15,842 bases of DNA, from assembly GCA_003535335.1 (NCBI GenBank), contig DOHJ01000021.1:17178-33019 (forward strand), given 5' to 3'. This DNA comes from Paracoccaceae bacterium. GTDB taxonomy: Bacteria > Pseudomonadota > Alphaproteobacteria > Rhodobacterales > Rhodobacteraceae. The position numbers and the translations under genes were made by a program. The notes beneath the pieces are model-generated. The model saw only the letters and a program-made list of their open reading frames with translations, was not told the origin of the DNA and searched no databases. This document shows positions 6,703-14,697 of the stretch, piece after piece (positions within the stretch are counted from its first letter, which is position 1; each line of letters starts with the position of its first letter).

Positions 6703-8025
6703 ATGAACTTTAAATGGTTAAAACGCTACATGCCCCGCAGTCTTTATGGCCGCGCCGCGCTGATTTTGATCTTGCCGATTGTCGTGATCCAGTTGGTGGT
6801 TTCTGTGGTCTTTATCCAACGTCTTTACGAGGATGTCACCCGCCAGATGAGCCAGAACATGGTTCTGGAGCTGGGGTATTTGCTGGATCAGGTCAATCAG
6901 GCACCTGATCTTGCCACGGCAATGCAGGTTATTGAACCTTTGCAGGCCTCGCTGGCATTGCAGATTGTTTTACCGGCTGCAACTAAAGGCGTGGAAAGGC
7001 GTGGCTTTGCCGATTTGTCGGGGCGTGTGATAACCCAAACCTTGCGCGCCGGTCTGGAGGGGGTGCAGGCGGTCGATCTGCTTTCCCAACGCAAGAAAAT
7101 TCATCTGTGGATGACAACGCGTCACGGCAGCATGCAAGTGGGTTTTGACCGGTTGCGGGTGTCGGCGCGCAATCCGCATCAATTGTTGGTGCTGATGTTG
7201 GTCACGGGGGTTTTGATGACTGTGATTGCCATTATATTTTTGCGCAATCAGCTGCGGCCGATTAAACGGCTTGCATCGGCATCCGAGGCCTTTGGCAAGG
7301 GCCATATCGCGCAATATTCGCCGCGTGGCGCAACCGAAGTACGCGCGGCCGGTGCTGCTTTTTTGTCGATGCGGGCCAGAATTGAGCGCCAGATTGAACA
7401 GCGCACGATGATGCTGTCCGGTGTCAGCCATGATTTGCGCACGCCTTTGACCCGCCTGAAACTGGGGTTGTCGTTGATGGAACCATGCTCCGAGGTGGAC
7501 GATCTGAAACAGGATGTGGCAGATATGCAGGGGCTGCTGGACGGTTTTCTGGATTTTGCCCAGGGGGATGCGGGGGAACAACCACAGGAAATTGACCCGG
7601 TTGATTTGCTGCGTCATGCTGTCGAAAATGCGTGTCGGGCGGGTAAGGATGTTGCGGTGTCACAGGTAAAAGGCGCGCCGGTTAAAATGATGCTGCGCCC
7701 TGTTGCGATTTCGCGTGCTTTGGATAATTTGATCGGTAATGCGGTGCGTTATGGCACGCAGGCGCGGGTTGGCGTGGTTTTTAACGACCGCAATCTGGTG
7801 ATCAGCGTTGAGGATAACGGCCCCGGAATTGCAAAGGCGGATCGTGAAAAGGCGCTGCAGCCGTTTTCACGTCTTGTGCCGGCACGCAACCAGAACAAAG
7901 GCTCGGGCGTTGGTCTGGGCTTGTCTATTGCGCTTGATATTGCGCGCACCCATGGCGGCAACTTGCGCCTTGGCGAAAGTGAAACAATGGGCGGATTAAA
8001 GGCGGATTTAATCCTGACCCGTTAA
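6703..8025 (+). CDS. EnvZ-like sensor histidine kinase, without adjacent response regulator
   Basis: This 440-residue inner-membrane sensor kinase should phosphorylate an OmpR-type regulator. Residues 18-38 form the first membrane span and 159-180 the second, enclosing a periplasmic sensor region of about 120 residues. A HAMP linker follows to about residue 232. The dimerisation/phosphoacceptor motif SHDLRTPLTRLK carries His243. The ATPase domain shows the N box DNLIGNAVRYG (341-351, Asn346), G1 DNGPGIA (371-377) and G2 GSGVGLGLS (400-408). The architecture and the SHDLRTPLTRL sequence are EnvZ-type. The ATG at 6703 is chosen because the protein then begins with the short basic stretch before the first span; the frame is open for 76 codons further upstream but that region lies over the divergent gene. 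No Shine-Dalgarno sequence is evident, so it may be leaderless or weakly initiated. No response regulator gene lies in the window. Confidence 0.93.
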   Translation: MNFKWLKRYMPRSLYGRAALILILPIVVIQLVVSVVFIQRLYEDVTRQMSQNMVLELGYLLDQVNQAPDLATAMQVIEPLQASLALQIVLPAATKGVERRGFADLSGRVITQTLRAGLEGVQAVDLLSQRKKIHLWMTTRHGSMQVGFDRLRVSARNPHQLLVLMLVTGVLMTVIAIIFLRNQLRPIKRLASASEAFGKGHIAQYSPRGATEVRAAGAAFLSMRARIERQIEQRTMMLSGVSHDLRTPLTRLKLGLSLMEPCSEVDDLKQDVADMQGLLDGFLDFAQGDAGEQPQEIDPVDLLRHAVENACRAGKDVAVSQVKGAPVKMMLRPVAISRALDNLIGNAVRYGTQARVGVVFNDRNLVISVEDNGPGIAKADREKALQPFSRLVPARNQNKGSGVGLGLSIALDIARTHGGNLRLGESETMGGLKADLILTR

Positions 8026-8046
8026 ATTTGTGTTAAAAAACCTGAC

Positions 8047-8078
8047 TTGGGCGGCAAAAATCGGCCAAACCGCCCCAA
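8047..8078. repeat. Imperfect hairpin after the histidine kinase gene
   Basis: TTGGGCGG (8047-8054) can pair with CCGCCCCAA (8070-8078) with one bulged C and a 15-base loop. It is 21 bases after the kinase stop codon. There is no T-run, so termination is possible but unproven. Confidence 0.35.
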
Positions 8079-8148
8079 AATGGCCATATTCCCCTGATAG
8101 ATCTTTAACCAGAGACAATTTTGCTTTGAAAAAACCAGGATAAAGATC

Positions 8149-8283
8149 ATGCAAGCCATACAAAACAGCTATCACGGATTTACGCTTTTGGTGGGGGTGA
8201 ACTGGGACCGTTTGATTTATCCGGCCACGATTGCCGCATCGCTTTTGTTGGGTGCTTTTATCGGTACATTGATCATCGGTTAG
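8149..8283 (+). CDS. Small single-span membrane protein, 44 residues, unknown function
   Basis: I do not recognise this protein. It has 44 residues: a polar N-terminal part MQAIQNSYHG, a moderately hydrophobic stretch, the segment VNWDRLIYP (residues 17-25), and then a strong membrane span of about 19 residues (26-44) rich in Ala, Leu, Ile and Gly that runs to the C-terminus. The ribosome site is good: AGGA (8137-8140) is 8 bases before the ATG. The frame and the amphipathic-then-hydrophobic layout argue that it is real rather than chance; the opposite-strand frame over the same bases looks like random coding. It lies 123 bases after the kinase gene and 136 bases before bamA, and could be a small membrane partner of either. 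It has no signal-peptidase site, so it is probably anchored in the inner membrane. Confidence 0.6.
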   Translation: MQAIQNSYHGFTLLVGVNWDRLIYPATIAASLLLGAFIGTLIIG

Positions 8284-8320
8284 GTCTGATTTTTCTCTGA
8301 TTAACATGAAATATGACATT

Positions 8321-8356
8321 AAACCCGCTTTGCATCGCTCAGGGGGTTTTGCCCTT
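8321..8356 (+). terminator. Possible terminator between the small ORF and bamA
   Basis: AAACCC (8321-8326) can pair with GGGTTT (8344-8349), and a short T-stretch follows (CCCTTTT, 8352-8358). The loop is long (17 bases), so stability is doubtful. If real it would separate bamA from the upstream genes. Confidence 0.3.
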
Positions 8357-8385
8357 TTGACAAGCCCTTAAAGACCCGTTAGCAA
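8357..8385 (+). promoter_or_regulatory. Candidate promoter for bamA
   Basis: A perfect -35 consensus TTGACA (8357-8362) is followed after 17 bases by TAGCAA (8380-8385), a weak -10. It lies 35 bases before the bamA start, at a reasonable distance. The -35 match is good and the -10 is not, so this is tentative. An extracytoplasmic-stress promoter is also possible but was not recognised. Confidence 0.35.
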
Positions 8386-8419
8386 GAGGCAACAGGGGTA
8401 TCTGGACGGATTGAACACC

Positions 8420-10771
8420 ATGACCAATAAAAAAACTGGTAGAGCAGTAGAGGGCACAACATTGAAATACGCATTGCATAGAATTTTCGCGATTTTATTT
8501 TTATTACTTTCAGTATCTTATAGCGCCATGCCAACAGCTGCACAGGCGCAAAACTACCGGTTTTCATCGGTGAAAATCGAAGGCAACCAGCGCATCGAGC
8601 CGGCAACGATCCTGACCTACGCTGGAATCGCCCGCGGTGAAACCGTGTCGGCGGGGCGCCTGAATGATGCTTATCAGCGAATTCTGAACAGCGGCTTGTT
8701 TGAATCTGTCTTGCTTGTGCCAAAAGGCAACACATTGGTGATTAAGGTTGTTGAATTTCCAACCATCAACCGGATCGCCTTTGAGGGCAACCGGCGGATC
8801 AAGGACAAAGCGCTTGCCGAAATGGTGCAATCGCAATCTCGACACGTTTATAGCCCGTCCATGGCCGAAACAGACGCCGCGGCATTGACCGAAGCCTATT
8901 CTGCCGGTGGGCGTTATTCTGCGACAGTTGACCCTAAAATCATCCGCCGCTCGAATAATCGCGTTGATCTGGTGTTTGAAATTACCGAAGGTAAAGTTGT
9001 CGAAATCGAACGCCTGGGTTTCGTGGGAAACAGGCACTATTCGGATCGCCGTTTGCGCCGGATTTTGCAAACGAAACAGGCCGGTATTTTCCGTGCTATA
9101 ATTAAAAAAGACACGTTTATTGCCGACCGGATCGAATTTGATAAACAGATTCTAAAGGATTTCTACCTTTCGCGCGGGTTTGTCGATTTTCAGGTGCAAG
9201 CGGTTAATTCGGAAATTTCCCGTGGCCGCGACGGGTTTTTCATTACCTTCAATGTAAGAGAAGGCCAGAAATTCAAATTCGGTGAAATCACCACGATCAG
9301 TGATCTGCAAGAGGTGGATGCGGCCGAGTTTCAGGATGTTGTCAAAATCAAATCGGGCAAGACGTATTCCCCGCTGCATGTCGAAAATACAATTGCCCGC
9401 ATGGAGCGTCTGGCGATCCGTAAAGGTTTGACCTTTGTTCGGATCGAGCCACGCATTTCGCGCAATGACCGCGATTTGACGCTGGATGTAGAATTTGCCA
9501 TTTCGCGCGGCCCGCGTGTTTTTGTCGAACGTATCGATATCGAGGGCAATGCAACCACGCTGGACCGTGTTGTGCGCCGCCAGTTCGATGTGGTCGAGGG
9601 TGATCCGTTCAATCCGCGCCAGATACGCCAGGCCGCCGAGCGCATTCGCGGTATGGGGTTCTTTTCCAAAGCCGATGTAAATGCCCGCGAAGGATCGGCC
9701 CCTGATCAGGTGGTTGTGGATGTAAATGTCGAAGAACAACCGACCGGTAGCCTTAATCTGGGTGCATCATACGGTACCGATGCCGGTTTGGGGCTGTCTA
9801 TCGGATTTTCCGAGCGAAATTTTCTGGGCCGCGGTCAGGCGCTTAACTTTTCGTTTAACACGGCGAGCGCCAATTCCGCTGCGAGCTTTTCTTTTACGGA
9901 ACCGGCGTTTTTAGGGCGTGATTTGAAATTCTATATCAAGGGGTTTCATGCAAGTTCGGATAATTCCAGCTCGCATTATAACACCCGCTCTATTGGTTTG
10001 GGCTTTGGTTTTGAATTTCCGATTAGTGAAAATGGCAGATTGGGTCTGCATTACAACCTGTCAAAAAACAAGATTTTTGATGTAGATACAACTGCCGGCG
10101 TCAATTCCCCGATTATGCTCGCAGAGCAAGCTCAGGACGATTTGCTGACCAGTACAATCGGCTACAGCTATACTTACGATACACGACGCACGGGGCTTAA
10201 TCCGAATGCGGGTATTGTGGTTCGCTTCGGTCAGGATTTTGCCGGGTTGGGTGGCGATACCAACTATATCAAAACCACCGCATTGCTGGGGGCCGAGACC
10301 AAGGTTTTCAACGAAGAGATCACCTTGCGGGCCGTATTCGAAGGTGGCATTCTGTCTACCTTTGGCGGCACCACCAGCCGTGTAACGGATCGGTTTTTCC
10401 TGAACGGCAGCAAAATGCGCGGCTTTGAGTCCAACGGGATTGGTCCACGCGACCTGTCGGTGACAAATCAGGATGGCTTGGGCGGTAATATGTTTGCCGT
10501 GGCACGCTTTGAGGCCGAATTCCCGCTGGGTTTGCCAGAAGAATACGGGCTTTCTGCCGGTGTGTTTTATGATGTTGGCTCGGTTTGGGGGCTGGATAAC
10601 ACCAATGGCGGGGCTGTGGATGATGATATCCACTGGCGCTCATCCATTGGCATTTCGATTTTCTGGACCACAGCAATCGGGCCTTTGCGGTTTAACTTTT
10701 CAAAAGCTTTGCAAAAAGAAAGCTATGACAAGGACCGCTCATTCGAGCTGACAATCCAGACTAAATTCTGA
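8420..10771 (+). CDS. bamA: Outer membrane protein assembly factor BamA
   Basis: This 783-residue protein is the core of the BAM complex, which folds and inserts beta-barrel proteins into the outer membrane. An N-terminal signal peptide with a hydrophobic core (about residues 22-36) ends near AQA/QNYRF (around 44). Five POTRA domains follow at roughly 47-114, 115-192, 193-283, 284-364 and 367-439, each with the GN motif typical of the family (for example KIEGNQRI, FEGNRRIKD, FVGNRHYSD, IDIEGNATT). The C-terminal barrel covers about 447-783. It includes MRGF (666-669), the counterpart of the VRGF/Y motif in loop 6, and it ends in Phe, as outer-membrane barrels do. The ATG at 8420 has GGA 9 bases upstream; an in-frame TTG at 8411 would add three residues and has GGA directly against it, so it is less likely. 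It heads the ompH-fabZ-lpxA-lpxI-lpxB run. Confidence 0.97.
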   Translation: MTNKKTGRAVEGTTLKYALHRIFAILFLLLSVSYSAMPTAAQAQNYRFSSVKIEGNQRIEPATILTYAGIARGETVSAGRLNDAYQRILNSGLFESVLLVPKGNTLVIKVVEFPTINRIAFEGNRRIKDKALAEMVQSQSRHVYSPSMAETDAAALTEAYSAGGRYSATVDPKIIRRSNNRVDLVFEITEGKVVEIERLGFVGNRHYSDRRLRRILQTKQAGIFRAIIKKDTFIADRIEFDKQILKDFYLSRGFVDFQVQAVNSEISRGRDGFFITFNVREGQKFKFGEITTISDLQEVDAAEFQDVVKIKSGKTYSPLHVENTIARMERLAIRKGLTFVRIEPRISRNDRDLTLDVEFAISRGPRVFVERIDIEGNATTLDRVVRRQFDVVEGDPFNPRQIRQAAERIRGMGFFSKADVNAREGSAPDQVVVDVNVEEQPTGSLNLGASYGTDAGLGLSIGFSERNFLGRGQALNFSFNTASANSAASFSFTEPAFLGRDLKFYIKGFHASSDNSSSHYNTRSIGLGFGFEFPISENGRLGLHYNLSKNKIFDVDTTAGVNSPIMLAEQAQDDLLTSTIGYSYTYDTRRTGLNPNAGIVVRFGQDFAGLGGDTNYIKTTALLGAETKVFNEEITLRAVFEGGILSTFGGTTSRVTDRFFLNGSKMRGFESNGIGPRDLSVTNQDGLGGNMFAVARFEAEFPLGLPEEYGLSAGVFYDVGSVWGLDNTNGGAVDDDIHWRSSIGISIFWTTAIGPLRFNFSKALQKESYDKDRSFELTIQTKF

Positions 10772-10772
10772 G

Positions 10773-11345
10773 ATGGCTGATTTGGGCCGGTTATATCGGG
10801 TGTTGTTGCTGTTGGTCGCTCTAACAGCCCTGCCTGCGACCGGCCAGACACAAGACCGGAAATCCGGCATTCTGACGCTAAATCAGGAACAATTGTTTAT
10901 CTCGTCGCTTTATGGTGAGCGGATAAAAGAAGAGCTAGAGGCGGAAAAAAATAAGCTGGAGGTCGCCGTTCGTCAAATCGAGTCGGATCTGGTTGCCGAA
11001 GAGAAAGCCCTGACTGAGCAACGTGCGACAATGCAGGCAGAACAGTTTCGCAAGCTGGCAGATGCGTTTGATGAAAAAGTTCAGGGTATTCGCAAAGCTC
11101 AAAAGGTGAAAATCCAGAATTTGGGGCAACGATTGGATCAGGAACGGGGCAGGTTTTTCAATTTGGCTTTGCCTATTCTGGGTGAAATAATGCGCGAACG
11201 TGGTGCCGCGGTGGTACTGGATGAACGCACGGTGTTTGCCTCCTCCAGCAGCGTTGATATTACCGATATTGCTGTGGCCCGGATTGACGCAACACTCGGC
11301 GATGGCACGGGCCAGCCGGTGTTGCCGCAAAAACCACAACAATAG
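10773..11345 (+). CDS. OmpH/Skp-family periplasmic chaperone
   Basis: This 190-residue protein starts only one base after the bamA stop, so it is certainly co-transcribed. An N-terminal signal peptide (hydrophobic residues 8-21, cleavage probably near residue 24) is followed by VLNQE-like residues (33-40: ILTLNQEQ), the usual start of OmpH/Skp. From about residue 48 to 128 there is a charged, Glu/Lys/Arg-rich coiled-coil stretch, the tentacle part of the trimeric chaperone. The C-terminal part, with AAVVLDERTVFASS (145-158) and DITD (162-165), closes the core domain. Skp holds unfolded outer-membrane proteins for delivery to BamA. The identity is supported by both sequence and position; divergence within the family is large, so the exact chaperone function is inferred. 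The last residues are Pro/Gln-rich. Confidence 0.87.
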   Translation: MADLGRLYRVLLLLVALTALPATGQTQDRKSGILTLNQEQLFISSLYGERIKEELEAEKNKLEVAVRQIESDLVAEEKALTEQRATMQAEQFRKLADAFDEKVQGIRKAQKVKIQNLGQRLDQERGRFFNLALPILGEIMRERGAAVVLDERTVFASSSSVDITDIAVARIDATLGDGTGQPVLPQKPQQ

Positions 11346-11449
11346 ACCAAACACCACGCGTGAAAAACCAATTGTGCAGCTTGTCTGTTACGCAATGAAC
11401 GGTTAATCATAACGCTGTTGGAAATAACAAGAAAACAGGGATAGGCAAT

Positions 11450-11908
11450 ATGAGCGAACCAATTACCGAAGCCGATCTGGATATCATTCAGCGGATTATT
11501 CCGCATCGCTATCCAATGCTGCTGATTGACAAGGTCTGTGATATCCAGGCGGGGAAATCTGCTGTTGGCATTAAAAACATCACCTTTAACGAGCCACAAT
11601 TTCAGGGACATTTTCCCGGCGCGCCAATTTTTCCCGGCGTGATGGTTGTCGAGGCGATCGCCCAAACATCGGCCGTTTTGGTCGGGATCACGCTTGAATT
11701 GGTAGACAAGCCGCTGCTGGTTTATTTCATGAGCATCGACAAATGCAAATTCCGCCGCAAAGTGGTGCCGGGCGATGTGCTGGAGCTGCATGTCGAAGTG
11801 TTGCGCGGCTCGAAAAAAATCTGGAAATTCCGGGGCGTGGCCAAGGTGGGCGACGAGATTGCGGCCGAGGCCGAAATCGTTGCCATGATTGATCTGCTAG
11901 AGGAATAA
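11450..11908 (+). CDS. fabZ: 3-hydroxyacyl-ACP dehydratase FabZ
   Basis: This 152-residue cytoplasmic enzyme removes water from 3-hydroxyacyl-ACP in type II fatty acid synthesis and so competes with LpxA for the same substrate pool. The motif [11 protein letters not shown] (19-29) and the active-site segment [19 protein letters not shown] are present, with catalytic His54 and Glu68 at the standard positions. Length is normal. AGGGA lies 13-17 bases before the ATG, with the closer AGG at 8 bases. A 104-base gap separates it from the ompH gene and could hold an internal promoter, but no good -35/-10 pair was found. lpxA begins 3 bases after its stop, the usual pairing of these two genes. Confidence 0.97.
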   Translation: MSEPITEADLDIIQRIIPHRYPMLLIDKVCDIQAGKSAVGIKNITFNEPQFQGHFPGAPIFPGVMVVEAIAQTSAVLVGITLELVDKPLLVYFMSIDKCKFRRKVVPGDVLELHVEVLRGSKKIWKFRGVAKVGDEIAAEAEIVAMIDLLEE

Positions 11909-11911
11909 GCC

Positions 11912-12709
11912 ATGAGCATTCACCCCAGCGCAAACATCCATGCCAGTGCAGTTCTTGAAGAGGGCTGTGTTGTTGGCGAGGGTGCAATAATCGGGCCGTT
12001 TTGTCTGGTTGGTGCAAATGTGGTGCTGGGGCCGCGGGTGCATTTAAAAAGCCATGTTGTGGTCGCCGGTATCACCGAAATTGGCGAGGATAGCGTGGTT
12101 TTTGCCTTTGCCTGCATTGGTGAAATTCCGCAGGATTTGAAATTCAACGGCGAAGAAACCCGCTTGATCATCGGTAAACGCAATCGCATCCGCGAAGGTG
12201 CTACGCTAAATACCGGAACCGCGGGCGGTGGCGGCATTACAAAAGTCGGCGATGATTGCCTGATCATGACCGGCGCCCATGTGGCCCACGATGCCCAAAT
12301 CGGCAATAACGTGATCATGGCCAATCAGGTGGCGATTGCCGGTCATTGCCTGATCGAGGACAATGTCATTATCGGCGGGCTATCGGGCATTCACCAGTTT
12401 GTGCGCGTTGGTCGCGGTGCCATCATCGGCGCCGTTACCATGGTGACAAATGATGTGATCCCCTACGGTCTGGTGCAATCGGCGCGCGGCGAACTGGACG
12501 GGCTTAATCTGGTCGGTCTTAAACGCCGTGGCGTGCCCCGCAAAGACATCACCGCATTGCGTGCCGCCTATCAGGCGCTGGCGCAGGGTGAAGGTGCATT
12601 TATCGAGCGCGCCAAACGTCTGGCCGCCGATACCGAAAGCGATTATGTGCGCGAAATTGTAGATTTTATCCTTGGAACAACCGATCGTTCGTTCCTGACA
12701 CCCAGCTAA
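11912..12709 (+). CDS. lpxA: UDP-N-acetylglucosamine acyltransferase LpxA
   Basis: This 265-residue enzyme performs the first step of lipid A synthesis, moving a 3-hydroxyacyl chain from ACP to the 3-OH of UDP-GlcNAc. The hexapeptide repeats of the left-handed beta-helix run from about residue 5 to 180. The catalytic His126 is in GAHVAHD (121-127), and His123, His145 and His161 match other conserved histidines; the GLKRRG motif (203-208) is typical. The residue aligned by eye with E. coli Gly173, part of the acyl-length ruler, is Ala174, so the preferred chain length may differ from C14. A good ribosome site GAGGAA lies in the end of fabZ. The gene sits between fabZ and lpxI. Confidence 0.97.
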   Translation: MSIHPSANIHASAVLEEGCVVGEGAIIGPFCLVGANVVLGPRVHLKSHVVVAGITEIGEDSVVFAFACIGEIPQDLKFNGEETRLIIGKRNRIREGATLNTGTAGGGGITKVGDDCLIMTGAHVAHDAQIGNNVIMANQVAIAGHCLIEDNVIIGGLSGIHQFVRVGRGAIIGAVTMVTNDVIPYGLVQSARGELDGLNLVGLKRRGVPRKDITALRAAYQALAQGEGAFIERAKRLAADTESDYVREIVDFILGTTDRSFLTPS

Positions 12710-12727
12710 GATAATAGGGCCAATCTG

Positions 12728-13531
12728 ATGACCAAATGCCTTGCAATACTCGCCGGTCAGGGCGATTTACCGCAAATGCTGGCGCAAAATAACCCCGATG
12801 CGCTATTTGTTACGTTTTTGGGTGTTGATGTTTCTGTGCCTGACGGGATCAAACATTACAGGGCTTCGTTTGAAAAACTGGGCCAGCTGTTTGATGTGTT
12901 AAAGCAATCGGGCGTGACAGATCTGGTTTTTGCCGGTGCAATGGCGCGCCCTGCGCTGGATCCGGCTAAATTTGACGCCAAAATGATCACACTTGCGCCG
13001 CGCCTGATGGAGATCATGGCCCGTGGCGATGACGCGCTGTTTCGCGGGATTGCCGAAATTTTCGAGGCCGAAGGGTTTTCCATAAAAGCCGCCCACGCCA
13101 TCCAGCCCGATTTGCTGTTGCCCGCCGGCAATCATTTCGGACCAGAGCCAAGCTCGCTGGATCAAATTGATCAGGCCCGCGCGCTGGAGGTTCTGGCCGC
13201 GCTTTCACCGCTTGATATATCGCAGGCTGTTGTGGTGGCCGGTGGTCAGGTGTTGGGCATTGAAACCATTCAGGGCACCGATGCCATGCTGAATTATGTG
13301 GCAACCACCCCGCAACATTTACTGCGCAAAAAAGCCATTATGTTAAAGGGGCCGAAAAAAGGTCAGGACATCCGCTTTGATGTGCCAACCATCGGCAAGG
13401 ATACGGTTTACGCCGCTGCCGCCGCCGGTTTGGCCGGAATTTATATTTTGGCGGGCTGGGTTAATGTGTTGCACCGTGATCAGGTCGAGCTTGCGATAAA
13501 AGAAACCGGCCTGTTTCTGCGAGCACTTTGA
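12728..13531 (+). CDS. lpxI: UDP-2,3-diacylglucosamine hydrolase LpxI
   Basis: This 267-residue protein of the DUF1009 family cleaves UDP-2,3-diacylglucosamine to lipid X and UMP, the job done by LpxH in E. coli. Family hallmarks seen are AGQGDLP (9-15), FAGAMARP (68-75), the central GGQVLGIETIQGTDAML (172-188) and KGQDIRFDVPTIG (211-223), which carries an Asp that likely corresponds to the essential one of Caulobacter LpxI. AGGG is about 10 bases upstream of the start. The stop overlaps the lpxB start by one base (TGATG), so product and next enzyme are coupled: LpxI makes the lipid X that LpxB uses. LpxI is typical of alphaproteobacteria. Confidence 0.96.
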   Translation: MTKCLAILAGQGDLPQMLAQNNPDALFVTFLGVDVSVPDGIKHYRASFEKLGQLFDVLKQSGVTDLVFAGAMARPALDPAKFDAKMITLAPRLMEIMARGDDALFRGIAEIFEAEGFSIKAAHAIQPDLLLPAGNHFGPEPSSLDQIDQARALEVLAALSPLDISQAVVVAGGQVLGIETIQGTDAMLNYVATTPQHLLRKKAIMLKGPKKGQDIRFDVPTIGKDTVYAAAAAGLAGIYILAGWVNVLHRDQVELAIKETGLFLRAL

Positions 13532-14667
13532 TGCGGCTTTATCTGATTGCAGGCGAACCTTCGGGCGATGCTTTGGGGGCTGCTTTGATGGCGGGCCTGA
13601 AACAGCTGCAACCGGATATTGAATTTCACGGGGCTGGCGGGCCGCTGATGCAGGATCAGGGACTGGTGAGCCAGTTTGACATGGCTGAATTATCCGTCAT
13701 GGGCATTGCCGAGGTGCTGCCGAAGTATCGCGCCTTGAAACGCCGGATCCGGCAATGTTCAGATGCGGTTTTGCGGCTTGAACCGGATGCCCTGATCACC
13801 ATCGACAGCCCTGATTTTTGTCTGCGGGTGGCAAAGCAGGTAAAAGCTGCCAGCGGGATTGCCACCATCCATTATGTTGCGCCGTCGGTCTGGGCGTGGC
13901 GGTCGGGCAGGGCGGCCAAAATGGCGCGGGTCATTGACCATGTGCTGGCCTTGTTGCCGTTTGAGCCGCCGTTGATGCGGGCCGCTGGCATGAGCTGTGA
14001 TTTTGTCGGTCATCCGGTGGTTTCACAGCCGCAGGCCAGTGAGCAAGAGGCCGGGAATTTTCGCAGCCATCATAAAATCGGCGCGGCTCCGATATTGCTG
14101 GTGCTGCCCGGATCGCGCAAGGGCGAGGTCGAGCGGCTTGCGCCAATCTTTGGCCGGACGATCGAAAAACTGCTGAAATCCCGCCCCGATCTGCGTGTCG
14201 TGGTTCCTGCGGCGGACGCGGTTTTTGCGCGGGTCAGTGGGCTGGTATCAGGTTGGGCAGGGCAGCCAATTGTCATTGCCTCGGCCAACTTGCCGGAAAA
14301 ACGCGCCGCATTTATGGCCGCAGACGTGGCATTGGCGGCTTCTGGCACGGTTTCGCTGGAACTGGCCGCGGCCGGTGCGCCGATGGTGATTGCCTATGAC
14401 ATGAACTGGCTTAGCCGGATTTTGATCAAGCGGATGCTGAAAACCGACACGGTGACGCTGGTCAATCTGGTTTCTGATACCCGCGAGGTGCCGGAATTTT
14501 TGGGGGCAGACTGTCAGCCTGACAAAATTGCGGGCGGGGTTTTGGCGGTTTTGGATAAACCGCATGATCAACAGCTGGCGATGGATTTAACCATGCAGCG
14601 GTTGGGGCAGGGTGGTGAAACACCGGGTTTGCGGGCGGCAAAATCGGTGCTGGCTACAATTTCCTGA
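13531..14667 (+). CDS. lpxB: Lipid-A-disaccharide synthase LpxB
   Basis: This 378-residue peripheral inner-membrane glycosyltransferase joins lipid X with UDP-diacylglucosamine to form the lipid A disaccharide. Motifs of the GT19 family are visible: GEPSGD (8-13), MGIAEVLP (57-64), IDSPDF (91-96), SVWAWR (119-124), FVGHP (158-162), LPGSRKGEV near the start of the C-terminal half, and the GTVSLELA donor-site segment. The ATG at 13531 lies within the stop codon of lpxI. The preceding TTG at 13528 is in frame but is not needed. Length is normal. It is the last gene of the cluster and meets the DUF218 gene tail-to-tail 30 bases later. Confidence 0.97.
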   Translation: MRLYLIAGEPSGDALGAALMAGLKQLQPDIEFHGAGGPLMQDQGLVSQFDMAELSVMGIAEVLPKYRALKRRIRQCSDAVLRLEPDALITIDSPDFCLRVAKQVKAASGIATIHYVAPSVWAWRSGRAAKMARVIDHVLALLPFEPPLMRAAGMSCDFVGHPVVSQPQASEQEAGNFRSHHKIGAAPILLVLPGSRKGEVERLAPIFGRTIEKLLKSRPDLRVVVPAADAVFARVSGLVSGWAGQPIVIASANLPEKRAAFMAADVALAASGTVSLELAAAGAPMVIAYDMNWLSRILIKRMLKTDTVTLVNLVSDTREVPEFLGADCQPDKIAGGVLAVLDKPHDQQLAMDLTMQRLGQGGETPGLRAAKSVLATIS

Positions 14668-14671
14668 AATA

Positions 14672-14686
14672 AATCCGGTCTGGATT
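14672..14686. terminator. Weak hairpin between converging lpxB and the DUF218 gene
   Basis: AATCC (14672-14676) and GGATT (14682-14686) form a five-pair stem with a five-base loop, followed by GATTT. It is the only hairpin seen in the 30-base convergent gap and might act on either strand, but it is short. Confidence 0.25.
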
Positions 14687-14697
14687 GATTTCTGTGT

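Noticed and set aside
8008..8319. Minus-strand 103-residue frame across the space between the kinase gene and bamA
   Set aside because: It overlaps the end of the kinase gene and the whole 44-residue plus-strand ORF, shows no recognisable motif or membrane layout, and looks like chance.
11346..11449. Possible internal promoter before fabZ (TTGTCT at 11381-11386)
   Set aside because: No acceptable -10 element is found 16 to 18 bases downstream, so it was not listed as a promoter.
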